Below are positions 1-11,602 of a DNA stretch of 64,000 nucleotides, one piece after another (the stretch's first letter is position 1; each line of letters opens with the position of its first letter). A program made the position numbers and the translations under genes. The stretch is from Allantophomopsis cytisporea (lineage: Eukaryota; Ascomycota; Leotiomycetes; Phacidiales; Phacidiaceae). The notes under the pieces were generated by a model, which was given only the letters and a program-made list of their open reading frames with translations, ran no database searches and was not told where the DNA came from. The stretch is taken from positions 310,001 to 374,000 of the forward strand of contig CP103037.1 in NCBI GenBank assembly GCA_024752435.1, in the 5' to 3' direction.

Positions 1-571
1 GAAAGTTCCTTAATCTTGCAAGAGCATGACGGAAATTTATACGTATGTGATTTTGTCACGGATGTTGTGCTGGGTAATGAGGTGGCTTTTCAAAAACTAT
101 TTGTATATGCAAGCTTGACAAAAGAATACCTAGAATGCCATTCATGCATTAACCATTTCCATGCTTATGTTCACTTTCCAATACTTCCAAATACTCCGAA
201 TACACTTCCGCTCTTGCAATAATCAATGATGCGATAGATAGATACCTGGCATCTGAGGTTGGGAAGGCTACCTCGGCAAGGGTCCAAAAAAAAGAAAAAG
301 AAAACCGCAAGGCTGCCAAAACATTTATCATTTGTAAACAATTGCCTTTGACTTTTTTTCTTTTGGGGATTTTCTTATGCAGCATCGCCAAATTACCACC
401 CTCATTTTCGTCACAAATTGCATTTGAGCATATTTTGTATCTTTGCTCCTTTCGACCTTTCTATCTTTTCGTGAGAAGGGTTTACGGGAGATTGCGAAAG
501 TACTGTGCGTCGCATTGGATACAAGTAAGCTACGATTGGAAGCAGCATTTCGCGTGAGTTTGTGAAGAGCG
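1..571. other. Upstream intergenic region
   Basis: No convincing gene is seen; the short ORFs here have no recognisable features. The part nearest the next gene contains T-rich runs (about 351-370), common in fungal promoters. The upstream neighbour lies outside the window. Confidence 0.5.
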
Positions 572-3500
572 ATGGAAGAATTGGGACACGAGCAGACTGC
601 TCCCATCCTTCCTGTGGCTATGGATGGAGTCGAGGATGAGAATAACGTATCGGTAAATTTTCGCTTTCATTTTTGTTTGTGTTTATTTTCATAATCGCGT
701 GCTGCTCGTTACACAATACTGACTACATCCCGCAGCAACCAAAGTCTCACACCATGTCAACCACGAACGGATCTGAAAGCGAGGATGTCCTTGCCGAATT
801 CGATGTCGATGCCGAGGAAAAACAATTTCTCACGGATTTATTGAAGTCGGCGCCGCCCGAGGAAGTCGAAGAGCTCGAACGTCTACGCATCGCTGAGGTC
901 ACATTTCAGGCGAAGAAGGACGAATTGAGTGCGCAACTCCGCAGAGAGGTGCGCGAGGATCTGGGCAATGTCAAATTCCCGGCGACTTTGGCGAGGCTCG
1001 AGGAACATGTGCGTGCGTACGCTGATGCTCATGCACTGGCGACTAAGAGAAGCCGTTTGGAGAGACGGGCGTATCGAAGAGATATCTACGATTTTGCTAG
1101 GTGCATTGGGCTTAGTAGGCCAGAAGCCAGGAAAGAGAGGGCGAGGTATAGAATCGAGATGGGCAGGATTGTGGATGATTCTGATGAGAGTGATTTGGAG
1201 ATTTTGTTTGATGAGGATAGTGACGATGATGGTGACTTGAGAGATAAGCCAGCGGTTGACGAGTATGAACCGGAGATGAGAAGGTTGATGGGCAAATGTG
1301 TGGGTACAAAGAGGAAGAGAGATGATGATGAGGGTGAGAGCCAATCGAAGCTCACAGAGGAGCATAAGAAGGAGAGGAGAGCGGCCAAGAATGCTAGGAA
1401 GGCTGCTAATATGCAGAACACTGTTTCCGTATCTGATACCAAGGCAGTGGTTGCAGTGGCTCCGATAGCGCCTAAGACCCCTCAAAAAGTCGAGCAGACT
1501 TCTGAGGAAGCAAGCAAACTTTCTGAATCTGCAAGGAAAGCTCGTAAGGCTGCTAAGAAAGCAAGAAAGGCTGCCGAACTGGCTGCAAGGACTGCTGGTC
1601 AGACCGCTGCACCCGCAGCGACAAAGAAGGTCACCCCAGCACAAAAAGAGAAGAAGCCTCTCCCTTCCACTCAGAGCAAGCCCGACGCTGCTATGGACAA
1701 TAGAGAGAAAGCTAAACGCAAGCGTGAGAGAAAGAAGGCAAAGAAGGCTGAAGGTAGTGTAAAATCGGACTCGTCTAAGAAGGTCGTTTCTAAGCCAGCC
1801 ACTGCTGACACCAAAGCCATGGAAAGAGAGCCTACAACTGTACCATCCAAGGAAAAGTCAAAGAAGCAAGATGTTCACCCGGTCTCTGAAAAGGCAGCGG
1901 ATGCTCCAAAGGAGAGCAAGAGAATCAGAAAACGAAAGCGCAATAACAACCTTCTCAAGGGAGGCGATGCTGCTCAGCCCGCCGCCGAACTCGAGCCCAA
2001 GAAGATTGAAGTCAAGAAGAGTGGGACTAAGGCAGTGGATGCGACTGAACCTGCGACCGAGGCCGAAGCCAGAAAAAACTACGAAGCAAGCAACCAGAAG
2101 GACAGCAAGGAAGAAATCTCAAAGCCTGTTGATCCAAAGCCAATAAAGAAACAGAAACTATCAGCCATGGAAGCTGTTGTTGAACAGATGAAGGAAGAAG
2201 CTAGATTCAACCAAGCCAAGGCTTTGGAAGCGTCGAAGGCTAAAGAAGATGTTGATATGGGTGGCATGGATGCCGTGGATGCAGAGCTGGAACTGGCGGC
2301 CAAGGTTGACCACAGCCTGGACAAGAAGCAGATCCAAGAGGCTGTAAAGGATGCGCTTCTTGAGGATAAGGACGCTGCGAAGGAGAGGGGCACTTTTGAT
2401 GCGCAGAGTGGGAAGACTGTACCGCAGATCAAGAAGGAGGAGAGGGAGGCCGCTATTCTGGAGGAAAATGGTGCTGCGAAGAGCCTGGACAAACTTGAAG
2501 GCGAGAAGAAGAGACGGAGAAGCCGTGGCAAGGGTAGAAAGTCTGCAGGCGCTGTAGCTGAGATTCAAGATGCCCAGGCAGACCAAGAAATGGCCGATGC
2601 ACCACCCCAATTGGAGCCATCTGAGGATCTGCCTAGCCAGGCTCCTCAAGCTGTCGGAGAACCCGCCTCCAAGGGCGAGGATACGGATATGGTAGACGTC
2701 GCTCCGGAGACAAATCCTGAGCCAGAGTCTCAGAAGTCTTCGCGCAGGAAGAGCAAGAGTCGCAAGTCCAATGTTAGCATCATTGAGGCTGAACAGCCGA
2801 CTGGAGAATCTCAAGAACAAGTCAGCGACCAAAGCGCCGAGAAGCCAGTTGAGACTGTCCAGGGAGAACCAGTTGAAGAGAAGGTTGCAGAGTCTATTGG
2901 CAATGTTGAAACATCTCCAAAACCAGCTCGTCGCAGCAGAGGAAAGGGTCGTAAGTCTAGCACTGGTGCTGTTGAGCTTGCTGAGTCTCAACAGGCTCCT
3001 GAGGTCAATTATCCGGATTTGACCTCCGCAGTTCTTGCTGTCGCGCCAGAAGCTACGACTCACGAGCAGCAAGCTGAGGTTAATGAAACAAAACCTATCG
3101 AAATCATCAACCCTGCTGTATCTTCAGACGATGCGAACCTGACCGACATGAACACTCCTAAGGCCACCCCTAGAAGCCGCAGTAAACGCCGCAAGTCTGA
3201 TATTAGCGCGTCTCAGCCAAGTCAGGATGCAGACGAGGCTGCTCAGATTGCCGAAACACCTGTTGAAAAGGCAGAGAAAGAGGTAACGGCTGAGAAGACC
3301 TCTGAAATTGATGAAGATCAAGTACAGCCATCAACTGAACCAGAGTCATCTGTGCAGCCAGTCACTGAGGAGACCAAAACTGCACGTCGGACTCGTGCTA
3401 AGGCGCGTAAATCTAGAGATGCTAAGGAAGCTCTCACCACTCCCTCACAAGAAGAGTCACCCGCTGTTAACGCGGAAGAAACTGAGAAGGAACCAGTCGC

Positions 3501-3789
3501 AGATGAGAAGTCCGTCGAGGCAAATGAGACCAAAGAGCCAGAAGCCGCGAAGGCCGCAGCTCGTTCTACTCGCCGCAAAGCTGCCGCAAAAGCCACCACC
3601 CCTTCTAAAGCGAAAGACACTCAGGATGAAAGCGCCAGTGACCATGCAGCTACTTCAGTGAAGACCCTCAAGCCAAAGGCCCTCACCGAACTTAAGGGAG
3701 CTGAGGCAAATACTGCATCACCTGTACGCCGTAGTGCGCGCAGAGTCCGCAAATCGCCGGAGGAGCAGTCAAAAGAGAACCACTCGTAA
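572..3789 (+). CDS. Long Lys/Ala/Glu-rich low-complexity protein with repeated basic motifs
   Basis: The model has two exons, 572-652 and 736-3789, giving about 1,044 aa. The 83-nt intron has donor GTAAAT, a CTGAC branch and a CGCAG acceptor. It joins a 27-codon first exon in phase 0 to QPKSHTMSTT; a start at the internal ATG 754 is the alternative. The N-terminal ~190 residues are acidic and helical and look like the only folded part, ending in an acidic run (DSDESDLEILFDEDSDDD). The rest is disordered. It contains KxARKAAKxARKAA stretches and about seven basic motifs such as RRSRGKGRKSS, PRSRSKRRKSD, RRTRAKARKSR and VRRSARRVRKS, spaced through the C-terminal half among acidic segments. Such composition suggests a nuclear, nucleic-acid or chromatin-binding role; this is inference and no family was recognised. 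It may be spliced to the glycosylase downstream (see findings). Confidence 0.8.
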
Positions 3790-3854
3790 GAGGCCAGGAC
3801 TCTGCGAGTGGTGGTTCTTTCCTGGATGATCAGTTTGTGAGTGACAGGGATGAG

Positions 3855-5492
3855 ATGGCTGGAATCGCGGAGAAAGCTGGTGTTGATGGAGAGATGGATG
3901 TTGGTTCTCATGTTGATGGCGGAATGTTTACTGGGGAAGTAGAGAATGGGGACGTTAGAGGGGTAAACGATTTGGTCATTGAGGAGACAGAGGACGAAAA
4001 TGATACAAGAGATGATTACAAGAAGCCCACAATCACAAGATCCACATCCGAGGTTGATTTGGATCTAATAGTCCCAGATCATGTTCCTGAAGATGATGGT
4101 CATGAATCTGATGCTGTTAAATCGGAATACGATAGTGCGTCCGAGCATATTTGGATACCTTTGAGCCCAAATTTCCAGCCTGATGGAAATGTTCGGGTAG
4201 TCATTCATTCACCCCCAAAGGTCACCAGGGCAACCATGGACGCGAAAAAGGAACGGAGTCAACATTTTGGTAATCAAACGCAAGCAGAGACACCGGAAAC
4301 TTCACCTTCGAAGCCTATGTTTACTCCCAGAATTACAAGGTCTGCCACCAAGAAGAATCCTTTCGCTAAAGATCCTCCTGTTGCGTCAAGATTAACAACA
4401 TTACGTTCAGAACATGATATCACTGCATCTGCTTCATCTCAACAAAGTGTTTATTATTCAGCAGACGAATTTAACCCTGAATGTGATTCTGATTATGTGT
4501 CAGAGGTTACACCTATCAAGAAGGAACGTCCAACTCTTCCACTTGTACCTCTTGAAGAGCTTGTACCATTCAGTGACTTTAGTCAAACGGGGATCTCCGC
4601 GAAGAAGGTCAAAAAGGAGAAGAGCGGCGGAAGTCCCATCAAATCGCCCTTCTTTCCTGCTCCCGAAAAAGACAAGAAGCAACGCATTCCGGGGGGAACT
4701 GTCTCCTGCATACCTTTCCCACCACTTGCGGCTTCCCACTTCGGTCTTCTACAAGAAAAAGTCAGCGATCAACCTTACTGGTTGCTAGTTGGCGTAGCAC
4801 TTCTCAACCGTACAACAGGCAAGAAATCCATCCCAGCCTTCTTTGCACTACGCGCCAAATACCCTACCATAGAGGACATGGCCAATGCAAACAAGCAAGA
4901 CATCATCGACATGACGCACCATCTCGGCTTTTCCAATCAGCGCGCTGACAAGTTCATCGCGCTGGCTAAGCGCTGGCTTGAAGATCCGCCAGCTCGCGGT
5001 ATCCGCAGGCGGAAGCTTCATTATCCAAACCAGGGAGATGGCAAAGACGTTAAGGTCAATGAAGTTCTTGACGATGCGGACTCGCGCTCTGCTTGGGAAA
5101 TCGTGGATTACCCATCCGTTGGCGCTTACGCACTCGATTCTTGGCGTATCTTCTGCCGTGACAAGTTACGTGGCGTGGCCGATGGCTATGATGGTGAAGG
5201 CGCGCCTGGCGAATTTGAGCCAGAGTGGATGCGTGTTGTACCAACAGATAAGGAACTCAGGGCTTATCTGCGCTGGAAATGGCTTCGCGAGGGATGGAGT
5301 TGGGATCCATTTACCGGCGAAAAGGAGGTCGCTGATGAGGAGCTCCTTGAGTCCGCTAGAAGAGGCGATGTTGTGTGGGATGATGCGGGTGGTATCAAGA
5401 TCAAGGACGAGGAGACTGTCGTCGTTGACGAAGGGAGCTCGGCAGTTGCGTTGAGGAGGTTGGAGGAGGGGGGTGTGGATTTGGAGATTTAG
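3855..5492 (+). CDS. MBD4-like HhH-GPD DNA glycosylase
   Basis: 545 aa from the first ATG at 3855; the frame is open further upstream without an ATG. The first ~280 residues are acidic and disordered, with Ser/Pro-rich and KKVKKEKSGG segments. Residues ~290-500 resemble the glycosylase domain of animal and plant MBD4: HFGLLQEK, then LLNRTTGKKSIP (MBD4 has LNRTSGKMAIP), a helix-hairpin-helix region DYPSVGAYALDSWRIFC with the presumed catalytic Asp at about residue 428, and a closing RWKWLREGW segment. In the family this enzyme removes T or U mispaired with G, the product of 5-methylcytosine or cytosine deamination, and starts base-excision repair in the nucleus. No methyl-CpG-binding domain is visible. 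An insertion rich in charged residues lies just before the HhH-GPD motif. The start lies only 65 nt after the previous stop, so promoter and true N-terminus are doubtful. Confidence 0.82.
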   Translation: MAGIAEKAGVDGEMDVGSHVDGGMFTGEVENGDVRGVNDLVIEETEDENDTRDDYKKPTITRSTSEVDLDLIVPDHVPEDDGHESDAVKSEYDSASEHIWIPLSPNFQPDGNVRVVIHSPPKVTRATMDAKKERSQHFGNQTQAETPETSPSKPMFTPRITRSATKKNPFAKDPPVASRLTTLRSEHDITASASSQQSVYYSADEFNPECDSDYVSEVTPIKKERPTLPLVPLEELVPFSDFSQTGISAKKVKKEKSGGSPIKSPFFPAPEKDKKQRIPGGTVSCIPFPPLAASHFGLLQEKVSDQPYWLLVGVALLNRTTGKKSIPAFFALRAKYPTIEDMANANKQDIIDMTHHLGFSNQRADKFIALAKRWLEDPPARGIRRRKLHYPNQGDGKDVKVNEVLDDADSRSAWEIVDYPSVGAYALDSWRIFCRDKLRGVADGYDGEGAPGEFEPEWMRVVPTDKELRAYLRWKWLREGWSWDPFTGEKEVADEELLESARRGDVVWDDAGGIKIKDEETVVVDEGSSAVALRRLEEGGVDLEI

Positions 5493-7085
5493 GGGAGTTG
5501 CTTGCAAAAATATTTCCAATAAGGAGTTTGTGGGATATGGATTTTCTTGAGCTTGAAAAGTCTTGCCTCGATGAAATCTATTGTGCGCTTCGTCAGCTTT
5601 CGCGATAATGAACTCTATTTGTGGGGCTTAATCGATTCTTTGGTCCATGTTGGGACTTGGAAGATGAGACAGCCCGAAGTACATACTCTTCAACTCAGCA
5701 CTCTACGGAATATTCCATTTCATTACTTAGTATTGCTTTCCTTGGTTGTATATGTCACTGTTCTCGTATTACATGGAATCTTAATTCACAAAAATGATTC
5801 TTTTGTTCTCACTTAGCTTTCACCCATGCTTCAGTCCCGCCCTTCCCGCCTCTCCCATGCAAGCCATCCCGAATCTTTCAAACGTATCTCATTTCCTACC
5901 TACATTCCTATATAAAATCGCTATTCGCGGCATTGCATAGTACTTTATCTCATGTATTCATGTTCCAGTGGCTCCTGCCTTGCTTCAATCACACAGACTC
6001 CAAGTCTTCCAAGTAAGAGATACTCCGGCACCTCCATCCCATCTGTTTATCTTGGTTTCTACACCTATCAACACACCAATTGCCGCTCTCTAATCACCCA
6101 TAAATGTATATCCATCCAGTGATTATATCTCCTATCTTCAATACCCCACCCTACAAGCAGCCGAAAATCCAGTATTTCCATTTACGGTAATGCAGAGGAT
6201 AAGCATTTTAATATATCGTTCCAAGAATTCCTCTCTCTTCTGGTGCTTATCATATGTAGTGTAATCCTCGATGATGAGAAGTATTTGAATTGTGCTTGGT
6301 ATCCCTGTCTGTGTTCACAATGCACTGCATGATTTCTGCTGCATGGAGAAACGTATCTACGTCCTCATCCTTGCACTCCTCGGAATTTGTCCGGGAATGC
6401 CAACGCATATGTGTCTGTGGGCATTCTGAATGGGATGAGGTTGACTGTTGCCCTGTTCCTGCATGCATTGAAAGCTAGAAGATATGCAGTGCTCATGAAT
6501 GGTGATGATATGGATGTGACATATTCACCAGGTTCTGGCTTTCTGAGTGTTCTAGAAATCCAACACTATGTATGATATAAGGTCTTCTCATGCGATTTTG
6601 GAAGAGTCCAATCCTTCTGACCCGGCATCTGCTCCGGATTGTGGCTTTTATCTTCTTCTCCTTTTCTTCCTTCTATTCTTCTTTTCGACTTCTTTTATCG
6701 CTCCCCTCAATATAGCTGCTACCGTATTCTGTCCTACCCTGTCGCTCTACTTTGACAGCTGCACCTTACTTTGAGATTACACGACAGTGTAGCGTTTCTG
6801 TAAACGTCAGTACGACTATGTATTTCGTTGTTAACTAGGTAGATGTAGATTCCTCTAGGATTAAGGACGAAGCTATACGTATGTCTTCCATTATCTAGAT
6901 GACGAGCACGTCGACTTGCTTGACGTGAGCCTTGATAGTAGACAGTCCCAAAAAAGCAGGAGATTATATTATGATCTCGGATACCAGGCCGAGTACGCCC
7001 ATGGCTCTCCGGATGTCGCTCTATGACCTCTGAACAGAGATTAGGATATCAATCACATTTTAAATTGTGGAGCATGTTGGAAGGC

Positions 7086-7110
7086 CGATGTCACGAATAT
7101 CGTGACATCG
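7086..7110. repeat. Perfect inverted repeat, 11-bp arms
   Basis: Arms CGATGTCACGA and TCGTGACATCG flank a 3-nt centre ATA. The sequence is palindromic enough to form a hairpin or bind a dimeric protein. It lies in a non-coding region about 1.2 kb upstream of the polygalacturonase start. Confidence 0.7.
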
Positions 7111-7374
7111 TTCGTGATATCGTCTTATCAGATCCATTCTGTTCCACTTTGCCTTGCAACTATTGTGTTCTGTTTTCTTTTTTTTTCTTTTCTTTTTTCA
7201 TCCAAACTATCAGCCGACGTCGGTGGAGTGGAGTGATTACGCATATGTGCGTACACCGTATTTTAATGCCTGTGTTGGGTTGTATCGGGGCGACAGTGTG
7301 GGCCGAGCCGATTGACGGCCAAGATCACATCCACAACTCTTTTCCCGAGGTCCGTAACTTCACAACGACGTCCG

Positions 7375-7410
7375 CATCAACATCAACATCAACATCAACA
7401 TCAACATCAA
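7375..7410 (+). repeat. CATCAA hexamer microsatellite
   Basis: Six exact CATCAA copies followed by degenerate CGCCAA/CGTCAA units. No coding role seen. Confidence 0.9.
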
Positions 7411-8197
7411 CGCCAACGTCAATCAATCGGCTACACAATCCCTAAACAATCTTCAAGTTTATGCCGGCATTCATTCGTTCCAGCATGTAGCCATGCATAT
7501 ATCATGCAGTTCGTCCAGAAAATGTATCCTAGCGCAAAGTAGAGCGAACACTGCAGTATCGCCGTCAGAATTAGGCAAATGTCGGAAATTTCACGCCCCT
7601 TCCTTGCGGGGTAGCCAGGTATCCATTGTCGCACGTTTCAGACAGAGTAAGTATTCGTGTTCCAAATGGACATAAGCCTTCGACCCTGGCATAGTTATGC
7701 TCAAGCTGTCGATGTTCCACCAACTGAAATGCTAATATGGTGAAGCCTCTGCAAGGACTCCGGTTTGAGGCTGGCCATGTGGTCTTTGCTAGGATGATAT
7801 CGCCCGGGATATTTGGTTGGATCATCCTTGTCACGAGTCAGCTGTCGGAAATGACCCAGTCAAATATCGTTGACCTTCACATGGATTGAGGGCTCTAAAT
7901 ATCAACAATCTGATAGATTTTGATACTACGTCGAAGGCGCCTTGGTTACTTATGGTGCCGCCTTGGTTCCTTTTCGTTCCTGAGATAGCTCTGGCAAGAT
8001 AAACAGATATCCACGAATAGATAATCTTACACTTAGCTTGGCTCTTGGCGGCTGATATGATGTTTAGTTTGGTCCCTGGAACATTTCGGAATAATGCTAA
8101 CATTGATGGAAAATTTTTGAGAAAGTTCGAGGCGTTAGATAATAGAGATTCAAGCTTGCGGAGACCCAAAAGAGATCGTCACAATGAATAGTCTAAG

Positions 8198-8204
8198 TAT
8201 ATAA
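8198..8204 (+). promoter_or_regulatory. TATA box of polygalacturonase gene
   Basis: TATATAA lies 93 nt upstream of the start codon and is followed by a pyrimidine-rich leader (CTCTTCAGCC...), a usual arrangement for a strongly regulated secreted enzyme. Confidence 0.55.
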
Positions 8205-8296
8205 GTCTCTTCAGCCGTCTTGGCTTTTTTTCCTGTGCTGCAGTCCTATATTCAACTTTATTCATTCCCTCAATCCTTCATCGGCAATTCTTCCAA

Positions 8297-9522
8297 ATGG
8301 TTCATCTTTCTACTCTTCTCGGCCTGGCTGCCGTTTCTATTTCAGCAGTTGTAGCTAGCCCCGTCGCTGCGCCAGCTCCAACAGCCGCCCCAGATCTTTC
8401 GAAGCGTGCAACCACTTGCACTTTCACCAATGCCGCTTCAGCTAGCAAGTCCAAGACTTCCTGCTCTACTATTGTGCTTTCCGCAATTGCCGTTCCCTCT
8501 GGCACGACACTTGACCTGACTGATCTCAATGATGGCACCCACGTCATCTTCGAAGGCGAGACTACATTTGGCTACGAAGAATGGTCTGGTCCTCTCGTCT
8601 CTGTCTCGGGTACTGACATCACTGTCACCGCCAGCAGCGGCGCGTACCTCAATGGTGACGGATCCCGCTGGTGGGACGGAGAGGGCTCAAACGGTGGCAA
8701 GACGAAGCCAAAGTTCTTTTATGCTCATGACTTGACCAGCTCAAGTATCACCGGTCTCTACTTCCAGAATTCGCCAGTTCAGGTCGTGAGTGTCAACGGT
8801 GCCGATACCCTTTCGCTCACTGATATTACGGTTGATAACTCGGATGGAAACACTGGCGACGACGATACTGCCGCTACTAACACCGATGCTTTCGATGTTG
8901 GATCGTCCACCGGCGTTACTATCACTGGAGCCAATATTTCCAACCAGGATGATTGTCTTGCTGTAAACTCCGGAACAGTAAGTTTATTCTTCACCATCTG
9001 CCCCTCGAGATATATCAGATCCTTCTCTGTAGTATCCTTGTGAATAGAAACTAACATCCTGCCCAGTCCATCATCTTCACTGGCGGAGTTTGCACGGGCG
9101 GTCACGGCCTCTCCATCGGCTCAGTCGGTGGACGTAGTGACAACACTGTAGAAGATGTGACTATCGAGTCTTCACAAGTAACCAATTCCCAAAACGCAGT
9201 ACGCATCAAGACGGTCTACGACGCCACTGGCTCTGTCTCCGGTGTCACCTATAAGGACATCTCCTTCAGCGGCATCACTAAGTACGGAATCGTCATTGAG
9301 CAGGATTATGAGAACGGCTCGCCTACCGGCACCCCCACTACCGGTGTTCCTATCACTGATCTTACCCTCGATAACGTCAAGGGTACTGTCGAGAGCTCGG
9401 CTTATAATATCTACATCCTTTGTGGTAGTGGTAGCTGCTCGGACTGGACTTGGACAGATGTTAGCTCCACTGGTGGTAAGACGAAGACTTGTGAGAATGT
9501 GCCTTCTGTCGCTTCTTGCTGA
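8297..9522 (+). CDS. Secreted endopolygalacturonase, GH28
   Basis: Two exons (8297-8977, 9067-9522) give 378 aa, the usual size for fungal endo-PGs. The 89-nt intron has a GTAAGT donor, CTAAC branch and CCCAG acceptor, and joins in phase 0. The N-terminus is a signal peptide (about 1-20) plus a short Pro/Ala propeptide ending in SKR (35-37), a Kex2-like site. The GH28 signature is complete: NTD at 195-197, DD at 218-219, GHG at 239-241 and RIK at 272-274, with the paired cysteines expected at the C-terminus. The enzyme hydrolyses alpha-1,4-galacturonosyl bonds of homogalacturonan by an inverting mechanism outside the cell, and points to growth on plant cell walls. A TATA box precedes it; carbon-source control is likely but not shown here. 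Confidence 0.96.
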
Positions 9523-10687
9523 TTGTGTCGTGAGCGATTTGGAAGGTGGTGACGGGGGCTGGTAGTTGTTCATTCATTTCTCCGATTAATTTTTTGTGAA
9601 TAGTTACTTTATTCCATTTGATATGGTATTTCTATTGTCCCATAAGCTATTGTACTCCCTATTATTATTTATGCGTGCTGTGCAAGTGCAATTGACTTGT
9701 GAAACTCGTGTGAACTTGAAGCTATTCAGAATAAGTCTTCAATCTTGGAAACAAGTTCCTAGGTTTCAGAATCTCACTGTTTTTCGACTTTCGAGACTTA
9801 TATGGTGGATTGTAAACAAATGAAAGGGTAGTTTTAGTATTTCTTTATTTCACCACAAAAAGGTTTATCGATGCTATTTCATGGGTGTCTTATCTATCTC
9901 ATTTGTTGTAGATTTATAATCACATTATGGGAGCCCTCTTATCCTGTATTATGAAATTTTCAGTGCTCTAATATATTATAGAATCCAAACAAACAAAAGA
10001 CACGAGCACAAAACCAAAACCGGATTAGATTGAATCAGGTGATGTGTTTCTAGTAAATATTGAATCGGTCGAGCCCCACTGATTTCTATGTTTGCAATAC
10101 TGGTTGTCTGGCATGATTTGGGAGTGCTTCAAGGTCCAGCCTTAGATACAATTCTAGGCAGTAAAAGATTTCTGCTTCCCGCCTGGATGGCAGAAGTGAC
10201 CTTTTTATCGTAAGTCATCGGTCATCGGTGAATGTTCGATACATAGCTTTGAAGGCTTTGAAGCTTGAAAACAGTTGAGAAGCTTGAAAGTCAATTGTGG
10301 ATTCGCATATTGAAGATTCTTATTATCTAATCCATAAAGTCGCCTACCGCATCTATGCACAAAATGACAACCCTGTCCGGAGGTGCCCCATATTAAGATA
10401 CTCCACATGACAAAGATTGGTTCAGGTAAGTCCACGATGGTCGTCGCCGAGCCATCATAGTGTCGAAAGAACCATTCTTACGTTATGATTGTTAGGCGAG
10501 TTTCGAGATACTGTACTCTAATCACCTCATCTCCAGGGGAATCCTCAAATATAGAGTATAAGTACAACAGTTTCATTATTCACTTCACACTTCAACGACA
10601 CATCGCAAACATCTTCGGAAACGGGTTCTGAATCTACGTTCCATATAAAACCACATATAGCCATAACCATCATTTAAGCTGCCCGCC
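9523..10687. other. Intergenic region
   Basis: AT-rich spacer between two plus-strand genes; it holds the 3' end of the polygalacturonase transcript and the promoter of the SDR gene. Only short unsupported ORFs are present. Confidence 0.5.
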
Positions 10688-11602
10688 ATGTCTGAAGCTC
10701 CACTCTTTCCCTCATATACCAAGGTATTTCACAACAAGTCGTACCCTGCCATCTCCCTCGATCGCCCAGAACTCTCAACCAAGGGAAAGAACGTGATCAT
10801 CACTGGTGGGGGAAGTGGGATTGGGGCCGCCACCGCCCTCGCATTTGAGCAAGCTGGCGCATCAATTGGTATCATAGGACGCCGAGAAGCCAAACTCCAA
10901 TCAAGCGTGGCCGAGATCACTGCCGCCTTCCCAGGCACGATAGTAAAGTATGCGGCAGCGGACATAACGAGCGAAGCCGAAGCACAAGCAGCATTCAAGT
11001 CGTTGCACGAGTCTCTCGGCCCCCTTGACATCTTAGTACATGCTGCTGGTTACCTCAGCGCCACGGAGCCGGTGACGTCGATGGCATCTGACGATTGGTG
11101 GGCCAGCTTTGAGATCAATGTGAAGGGCACGTTCAATGCTGCGAGGGCATTTCTTGCCAACGCCTCTGCCCAGCCAATCCTTTTGAATGTGTCGAGCGCT
11201 GTTGCGCATCTTCCTAGCATGCCTGGGTATTCTGGGTACGCGGCGTCGAAGATTGCGGCCGCAAAAGTTATAGAGAACATAGCGGTTGAGAGTCCGCATG
11301 TACATGCTGTTAACGTGCAGCCTGGTGTTATAGCCAGCGACTTGCAGAAGAAGAGTGGTGTAGCCGCTATAGATGAACGTATGTATTCCCTTGCCGTGCC
11401 TCTTATCTAAAGGCATTCGCTGATATGATTAGCTGAACTTCCCGCGAATTTCTTTGTCTGGCTCTCAAGTCCAGAGGCTAAGTTCTTGCACGGAAAATTT
11501 GTCTGGGTGAATTGGGATGTTGAGGAGTTGAAGGCTAAGGCAGACGAAATTAAGAACTCTCGCCTCTTGACATTGACACTCGACGGCCCAGTCTTTGTCT
11601 AG
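10688..11602 (+). CDS. Short-chain dehydrogenase/reductase (classical SDR)
   Basis: Exons 10688-11378 and 11433-11602 give 286 aa. The 54-nt intron (GTATGT donor, TTAG acceptor, phase 1) must be removed, because unspliced reading stops at once; after splicing the C-terminus reads ELPANFFVWLSSPEAKFL and ends in LDGPVFV. The NAD(P)-binding glycine motif TGGGSGIG is at about 39-46, the HAAG motif at about 118-121, and the catalytic Ser/Tyr/Lys is NVSS (169/170) with YAASK (Y184, K188). It is a soluble NAD(P)H-dependent oxidoreductase, substrate unknown. No biosynthetic partners lie beside it, so no pathway can be assigned. Confidence 0.92.

Larger units (their letters stand above)
5493..8296. 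other. Intergenic region, no gene recognised
   Basis: About 2.8 kb with scattered short ORFs on both strands but no family signature or splice-linked frame. It contains a CATCAA hexamer repeat at 7375-7410, a T/C-rich run near 7170-7200, and a perfect 25-bp inverted repeat at 7086-7110. The right end is the promoter of the polygalacturonase gene. Confidence 0.5.

Noticed and set aside
883..1644. Long minus-strand ORF (253 codons) opposite the low-complexity gene
   Set aside because: It is antisense to a spliced, compositionally coherent plus-strand gene; its Leu/Ser-rich content is the mirror of Lys/Glu-rich codons. The same applies to 2161-3072.
7375..7410. Possible CRISPR-like array
   Set aside because: It is a simple hexamer microsatellite with no spacers, and the genome is eukaryotic.
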